From positions 29,917,979 through 29,977,978 of the forward strand of contig NC_088302.1 in assembly GCF_032854445.1 (NCBI RefSeq): a DNA stretch of 60,000 nucleotides, in the 5' to 3' direction. This DNA is from Liolophura sinensis (lineage: Eukaryota; Mollusca; Polyplacophora; Chitonida; Chitonidae). Both the position numbers and the translations under genes were made by a program. The notes below the pieces were generated by a model, which did no database searches, had not been told where the DNA came from, and saw only the letters and a program-made list of their open reading frames with translations. The first letter of the stretch is position 1; each line of letters starts with the position of its first letter. This document shows positions 51,201-58,102 of this stretch, in pieces.

Positions 51201-54200
51201 TTATTTCAGTGAAGAAATATGACCGAGTTATTTCAGTGAAGAAATATGACTGAGTTGTTTCAGTGAAGAAATATGACCGAGTTATTTCAGTGAAGAAATA
51301 TGACTGAGTTGTTTCAGTGAAGAAATATGGCCCAGTTCTTTCATTGAAGTAATATGAAAGAGTGCTTTCATTGAAGTATTACAAATGAGTTCTTTCAGTG
51401 AAGTAATATGAATGAGTTCTTTCAGTGAAATAAGTATGAGATTTAAACAGAGTTTCCTGTAAGAAATATAGAAGGTAATACCACTTGTCCTAGGTCTATT
51501 TCTAAAATTAATGATTCTGTAGTAGTTCACACCTATTGAAACAAACTTTGTGTTTTTAACACTATGGCGTATTTAGAGCGAGTGATATGTTTTAGCGACA
51601 CTGCTTGAAATGGGTGCCTGAATCTGCATTGTACATGTGGATAAAGAAAAGAATTCCCAAATTTTCTGTGATACAAAGGAATTTTTTTTTTTCACGTTGC
51701 AGGCTGTAGAGTGTCGCTTGTCTGGACTCACTGAAGATCTTTCTCACGAGGCTAAGTGGACTTTCAATGACATGGTTCGAGAGAAACTACTGGATTGTAA
51801 ATTCCTCAAGAGGGTAAGCTCATGCTATCTCCAGACAATATACACTCTGTCTTGAGAAGTGCGCTTATCTCCTGCTATCTTACTGCTGAGATCTCCTGTC
51901 TCTTCAGATAAAGAACCATACGATATCGTCCTGTTACATTTTGAAATGTATAGTTTCGCTTTCACCTCGATTGGTGCTCAGCATAAGTGGCTTTGCTTTA
52001 GTACTGGTCTCCCTGGTGTCCTTGTCCTAAAATAGGAGCAGTGGGATGTTTGTCCATCCTAAAATAGGAGACAGTGAACCAAGCATTTTACCTGGACAGA
52101 AATGTGGTCAATATACCAAACCAAATGCAAGCAAATTAGTCCATACTTTGAAGTCCAAATTTTGTGATTTTCAATTTTAAGTAAGACAGCTTTGCAGGAA
52201 GAACATAAAAACCTCTTTATGATGTTATTAGTGTCTTACCTGTTAGCACTGGGTTTTATGATGCATAAAATATATCATAACATAAATAAATATATCATAT
52301 ATTATTGTTTTTTTTTTCTTTTGGTTATCTGTTTTCAAGAATTGATTTTAATATCCATTGAATTATTCTGTACTAAATATGTACTACACTATGTAGCTTG
52401 TCCGAACGTAAGTGGGAAGATCTGCCAGCAACCTGCGGATGGTTTTGGGTTCCCCCAGACACTTCCGGGTTTCCTCCCACCATAATGCTGGCCGCCTTTG
52501 TATGAGCGAAATATTCTTGAGTACGGCGTAAAACCCCAGTGAAATAAATGAAAACACTGTTTAGGTGTGACTCGATCTACTGAAATGTATGATTTGATAG
52601 GCCTAGATACAAGTAAGCTGATGTCTTTTTCTTTAAAGGAATCGGAGGGCTCTGGGAAGGTGTGGTTAATTGAGTTAAGCCTGACCCAGGATGATGACGC
52701 TGTCATTAACCTTAACCACATGGTTCGCGATAGAGGTCAGTCAATTAAAATCTGAAATTAAATCACATAAAGTTTTACTTATCCTTATTCATCAACCTGT
52801 TCGCAAACGAAAGAGCAACTGTTTCTGTTAACTTTGATTGTGGCCACAAAACTACATTGATTGGGTTGCCTAGCTTCAGGGCTCCACAGAAAGTATGATT
52901 TTTTTCAGCTTACTCAAAGTACATGTAATATGTTAGAGCTGCCACAGTCCTCATAGTTAGATAATATTAAACTAGCCAGAGCTATTTCTTCTGATCTATT
53001 GCACATCAGATGTTCGGAATAGGGAATTTCTCTCTTTTCGGTGCCTGGGTGACAATAAATAGCTAAGAGCATTCTCAGGCTTAATAAGATTAAGGCAGTC
53101 TTGTATGAAGTTTATGGAAGGTCATCTGCCTTCAACCAATATGGCCTAGACACGTAATTCAATATGAATGTGAAAATATTTTGTCAATTTCTTGCCTAAG
53201 GCCAGTAGTAAATGATTTGATGTTTACTTAAATATAGAACGTGACATCCCATAAACCTCTGTAATCACTTACCACTTGGGTAATACGCTTCAAGTACTGT
53301 GTGGTGAAATTGTGAATACCCTATTTCTTCAACCTTTTCAACCACCGCTGCAGCCAATATTTCAAAACATTCTGAAAGAATTATGGCGTGTGTAGAAATA
53401 ATTTGCACAGTTTAATGAAGCTTACATCTTTAGTTAGACAAACAAATGTTTCTAAGCATCATTTTCATAATAATTGTATGCGTGAAATTCTCGCCTAGTG
53501 ATTGGTACCTTGGTCAAGGCTTTGTTAATTTTTCACTCTGGCCACTCTACCTTCCTTCAACCAAAAGCTTTACCACCAGCTGTTAAAGTGAAAAATTCTT
53601 CAATAGGGCTCTAAACACCAATGAAATGAATGTATCACCCAGTAAGCTATAACCTTTTTGTGTGGTATGACTTGCGCAGCTTTTGTTTGTGTTTCAGTTG
53701 TGAGCAAGACCCAGAAAGAGGCGATATCATGTAGGGATGTCAGACTGCTGGAGGACAACCTTCCAAGTTCATTCAAGGTCATTTCTACAACTGTGAAAGC
53801 TGGTGACTCAGCGCCAAACACAGGATCTACAGGTGATGAGGGTGCAAACAACGACACACCTGCAGCAGATGGTAACCAAGGTGACACTCAGAGCAGTGAG
53901 GACGGAGTTGAGCCACCAAAAGAGAGCCATGGTCAGTGTTCTCAAGATATACGCAAGGTTGTACACAAATCCCAAGACATTCGAAACCAGCCCAGGTCCC
54001 AAGATGTCCGTAAATCCACAAGCGCTGGTGGCAAGTCCCAGGATGTCAGAAAACAGGCACCTTCCCAGGATGTGCGCAAAAGCAACCCGGACAACCAAGA
54101 TGGACGCCATTCAAATTCTGGAAATCAAGAACAGATGGATGATTGTTCCTCTTTTCTCAGCAGCATTGCAGTTGGTGGATTTTCTGATGATAACCAGAAT

Positions 54201-57200
54201 AGAGGATCGCCGGCAGCAGTGTCTCTGGAGCGGATTGCAGAAGGCTGGAAACATCAACAAGCAGGACGCAAGGTCAGATCTCGGAGTAAACACAGCCAAT
54301 TGGTCGTACCTGAAACTACGAGAAGCATCCATCCCAGAATGTTGACAGTAACCGAAGTGGAGGCATCGTCAGAGATTGTGACTGGCCCAATGGTAGTCAG
54401 TTCTGGAGGAGATGAGCGACAGGGGACTTGGATACCAAGCAGTCAACAGTACAGACCACCCTCTGGAAAGCCCACCTCTGTACTAGTCTCTCTAAAGCCA
54501 CCGCCTGGATCCAGCAGCCTTGAGAGAGAAGCTCAAGAAGTCGTGAACAGCGTCATTCAGGAAATTGTTTCCCGGTTCTGTGTGAATGGAAAAATGGCGG
54601 GCACAGAGACAGAGGTGGGCTCGGATACCCTGCCTGTCCCAGGGTTTTCTGTGGATCTAGCTTACGATATGGAGTCCCGGGGCTCGGATGAGCATTCCAC
54701 GGAGACCCTCATTCCCTCTGAGGATGCCAAACAGCAGGACGTGGAGGCTGACTCAGAGGAGACTGCTGTGAAGTCGTTCTTGTTGGAGGAAGAACAATTG
54801 CATGCCAGTGTGGCAGAGGTCAAACTCCATCCCTACATCAAATCAAACAGCAGCTCAATGGAAGATATCAATGTGAAAGACTCCATGTTAAAACCGGAGA
54901 TCCAGGACAAGTCTTTGAGTAACCTGTGTGGTTATGACCTTGAGCAGACGGTTGTAAAGGTCGTGAGAACAGAGTATGCCAGTTTGACAGAATATGAAGC
55001 CTGTGATAGTATTGACCCATCTCAACTCTTGTCCATGTCGACCAATGAGATTTCCCAACTGGATAGCATAGAGCCAGCTTCTGACCAATGGGAAAGCAGG
55101 GAAGGGAAACGAGATTACAGCTTGCGTCCAGAGGAGGACATGGATCAGCCAGTGGCATCGAGCTCTGCTCATGTGGAAGATCAGATGCCCTACTCTCGGC
55201 TACCCAGGATCATGTTTGTCCCAGGTAAGCTACAATGACCTGTTGTGGCAATAAAATTCATGAAAGATAAAATCTTGCTCTAGAGCTAGATTCCTTTCAG
55301 ATACTTGTGTACACATCTGTCTATTTTCACCCACCATAATGCTGGCCACTGTTGTAGAAGTGAAGTATTGTTGAGTAATGCGTAAAACACCAGTCAAGTA
55401 AATAAATCACATCAGTCCCATCTTTTTGAAGAAAATTCTATTTAAAATGCCAGATTCCTCATAACATGAACTGTATCAGACTGTAGTCGTATTTCAGGTA
55501 ATACAGCGATTATAAACTCTAATATGACATAAATTACCAAATTTAGTTGTTATTTAACATGACGCAACAGTAGGTATGTTAGTTCTTAGGGAAAAACTGC
55601 AGTTATGACTGGCTTTTACAAACTTTCAGTATTTCATTTTCAGTATTACACCAGTTCAAGCAAAAAAAAAAAAAGAGTAACATACCGTATTTCTTAAGTT
55701 TTGTTGATGTGGCCCCAGAAAACTTAACAGTGTTGTGTTTCGTTGGTAGTAACTTTACACTCCATGTTGTGGATCATCTACACAGTTACCTAACGTTTTA
55801 TGTTTTGTAGGCAGTACTTTCATGCTGTATGTGGTAGACAGTCTACACATGAATGGGACTTTCTGTGGACAAATTGCCAGGACAGCACAAGAGGAGAAAA
55901 TATTTGAACAGTTCACTCAAGAATTACGGTAATAAACTGAGACATAAATATTATCATTAAAATTGTGCCTGACGAAAAAATTGGTGGGTGCGACATTTTA
56001 GGGGCAGAGCGCAGGACCTTTCTGTGAAAACATATTGTAATTCTTCAACCTTTTCATATGTTTGGAAGATGTTTATCCCAGAATATTCTGAGATCATCAT
56101 TCTATGTGGATTGATACAATTATATTTTTCTAAAAGCCCTAAAATTGACCAACCCAACCATCATAGTTTTGTCTCCAAAATCAACAAGTTATATTAATCA
56201 CACTGAAAGTTGTTCTCCTCTGTGTGGAAACGTTGAGGAATAGGTGCCTGGTGGTAGGTAGAAGAGAGCAAATAAGCTGCAGACAGTCTGAATTTGTTAA
56301 TATATGTAAGTTTACTGTAAATCTTCAGCCTTTTCAACTTAGGGTCACTAAAGATGCAAGCTTCATAAAGCTGTGCAAATTATTTCTCCACATGCCATAG
56401 TTCTCTCACAATGTTTCAAAATATTTGTTGCAGAAGGGGTTGAAATGGTGAAAGAATTAGCAGGGATGAGAATTTTCCTCAGATTTGCAAATTTGCAAAC
56501 ATATGACTCTTGAGATTTGTTTAAATTTGTAATAAGAATTGGGGTTAGGATCATGGTCTGTCAAACTGAGCAGATCGCTGCGGGCGAAGGGCAAGTCTGA
56601 TATGCCCTGATGTATTGTGCATGCCTTGATGTGATTAGCGCCATCTGACCTCAGGGGAAGAGAACCAGTCAGGATCCAGTAACGCTGCTTTTCTGCCTCC
56701 TTTCTCGGAAGACTTCTTTACCTTGGATGCATATCCCTCCATATCACCAGAATAAACCAGGTTGATTTTGTAGGTGTAAGTGAGAAGCCTTGAAATGATG
56801 GGGAAGGGATGGGGTGGGGGCGTTGAGAACAGGGTGTATACTGACCATTTTAGGACATTGACAACTTTTGCGACTTTCGTTGGTTGCCAAAATACATGTA
56901 AATGATATCCTAATTGTCTTAGTTGTAAATGGATAATTTTATCTAAAACTTTTTTTAAAATTGTTGTTCAGAATGATTTATTTATTTATTTCATTGGTGT
57001 TTTATGCCGTACTCAAGAATATTTCACTTATACAACAGAGGCCAGCATTATGGTGGGTGGAAACCGGGCACAACCCAGGTGAAACCCACGACCATCCGCA
57101 GGTTGCTGACAGACCTTCCCCTTACGGTTGTTCAGAATGAAATTTCCTTGGCATTCTCCTCATAATCTACCAAACTGAACTACAAAATATATCCTCTTAA

Positions 57201-58003
57201 TAACCATAAACAAAACAATAAAATTTCCGACCAGTGTAAAGAGGGGTGGGGACCCTCTCGCACTCACACCCCCCACCCCACCCCCATAGACTTATTTGCC
57301 ATCCGCTTTAATGCTCTAGTCTGATCTCAGGGTGGCTTAAAGCTGGTACTTGTAAGTTAATTCTTTCTTTGCATGTATTTTAGAAATTACGCCCTGCATT
57401 GTAACACATTGGCCGTGGTGAAAGAAGGGGCTCTGTTACTGGCACCATACGAGAACTCATGGTACAGAGCTGAGGTAATCAAGGTAAACCCTGACCAGGT
57501 AAGCTTTACACATGACCCACACATCCCCAGACCCTAAAAACTAGACAAAAGGAGTGACAGAATAAAAACTTTAAAATTGAATCACAATGCTGTGTGAAAG
57601 AGACACCTCAAGACTTGCGTTTTAATAATGCCAACTAATAGACAGGATAACTTGTACGTGGTCACAATAACACAATTTGACAAAAATGTTTTTCCTAAAC
57701 TATGAAAAGAAATTAATGTACTGTTATTCTTCAAGTTTTTCGCACGTGTTTGTTCAAGCATATTCTGAAGACAATCACTGTTTGAACTAATATTAAAATT
57801 ATACTTTTTGTGAAGACCTAAAATTGGCCAATTCAACCAGTGGAGTTTTGTCTTCAAAATCAAATTAAAAATGTGCATAAAGAGCGCTGAAAGTTGCTCT
57901 TTCACATGTGAAAGGGTTGAGGACTTCAGGCAGCTTCTATACAAGTGGTCACTTTAAAAATGGTTATAATCGCATCATTAACGAAAACTACAATCAGCAC
58001 CCC

Positions 58004-58056
<53 letters not shown>

Positions 58057-58067
58057 TATATATATAC

Positions 58068-58102
<35 letters not shown>

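Larger units (their letters stand above)
31843..51702 (+). other. Tudor gene intron 11 (19.9 kb), host of a nested antisense gene
   Basis: Phase-0 intron splitting extended Tudor 1 between PFQ and AVECRL. The join is the normal family sequence, so no exon is missing. Contents: SINE copies at 32680-33062, 41036-41365, 45050-45237 and 50708-50954; the nested ASB-like gene at 34876-35919; five tandem arrays from 43.5 to 51.5 kb; MITE copies at 46403-46622, 47400-47520, 48375-48590 and 50507-50693; (AT)n near 36508 and 47525; and long T runs (36990-37014, 39310-39330, 47200-47225). From 36 to 43.5 kb little else is recognisable. Confidence 0.85.

Noticed and set aside
43526-51433. Tandem arrays considered as CRISPR-like
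   Set aside because: The units are contiguous with no unique spacers, in a eukaryotic intron; they are minisatellites.
53551-53640. Possible family A SINE just before exon 14
   Set aside because: There is a faint resemblance to the 3' core and tail (AACACCAATGAAATGAATG), but it is too diverged to claim.
53808-54345. Other-frame and antisense open frames overlapping exon 14
   Set aside because: Shadows of the long coding exon, whose frame is fixed by phases of exons 13 and 15 and by the repeated SQDVRK peptide.
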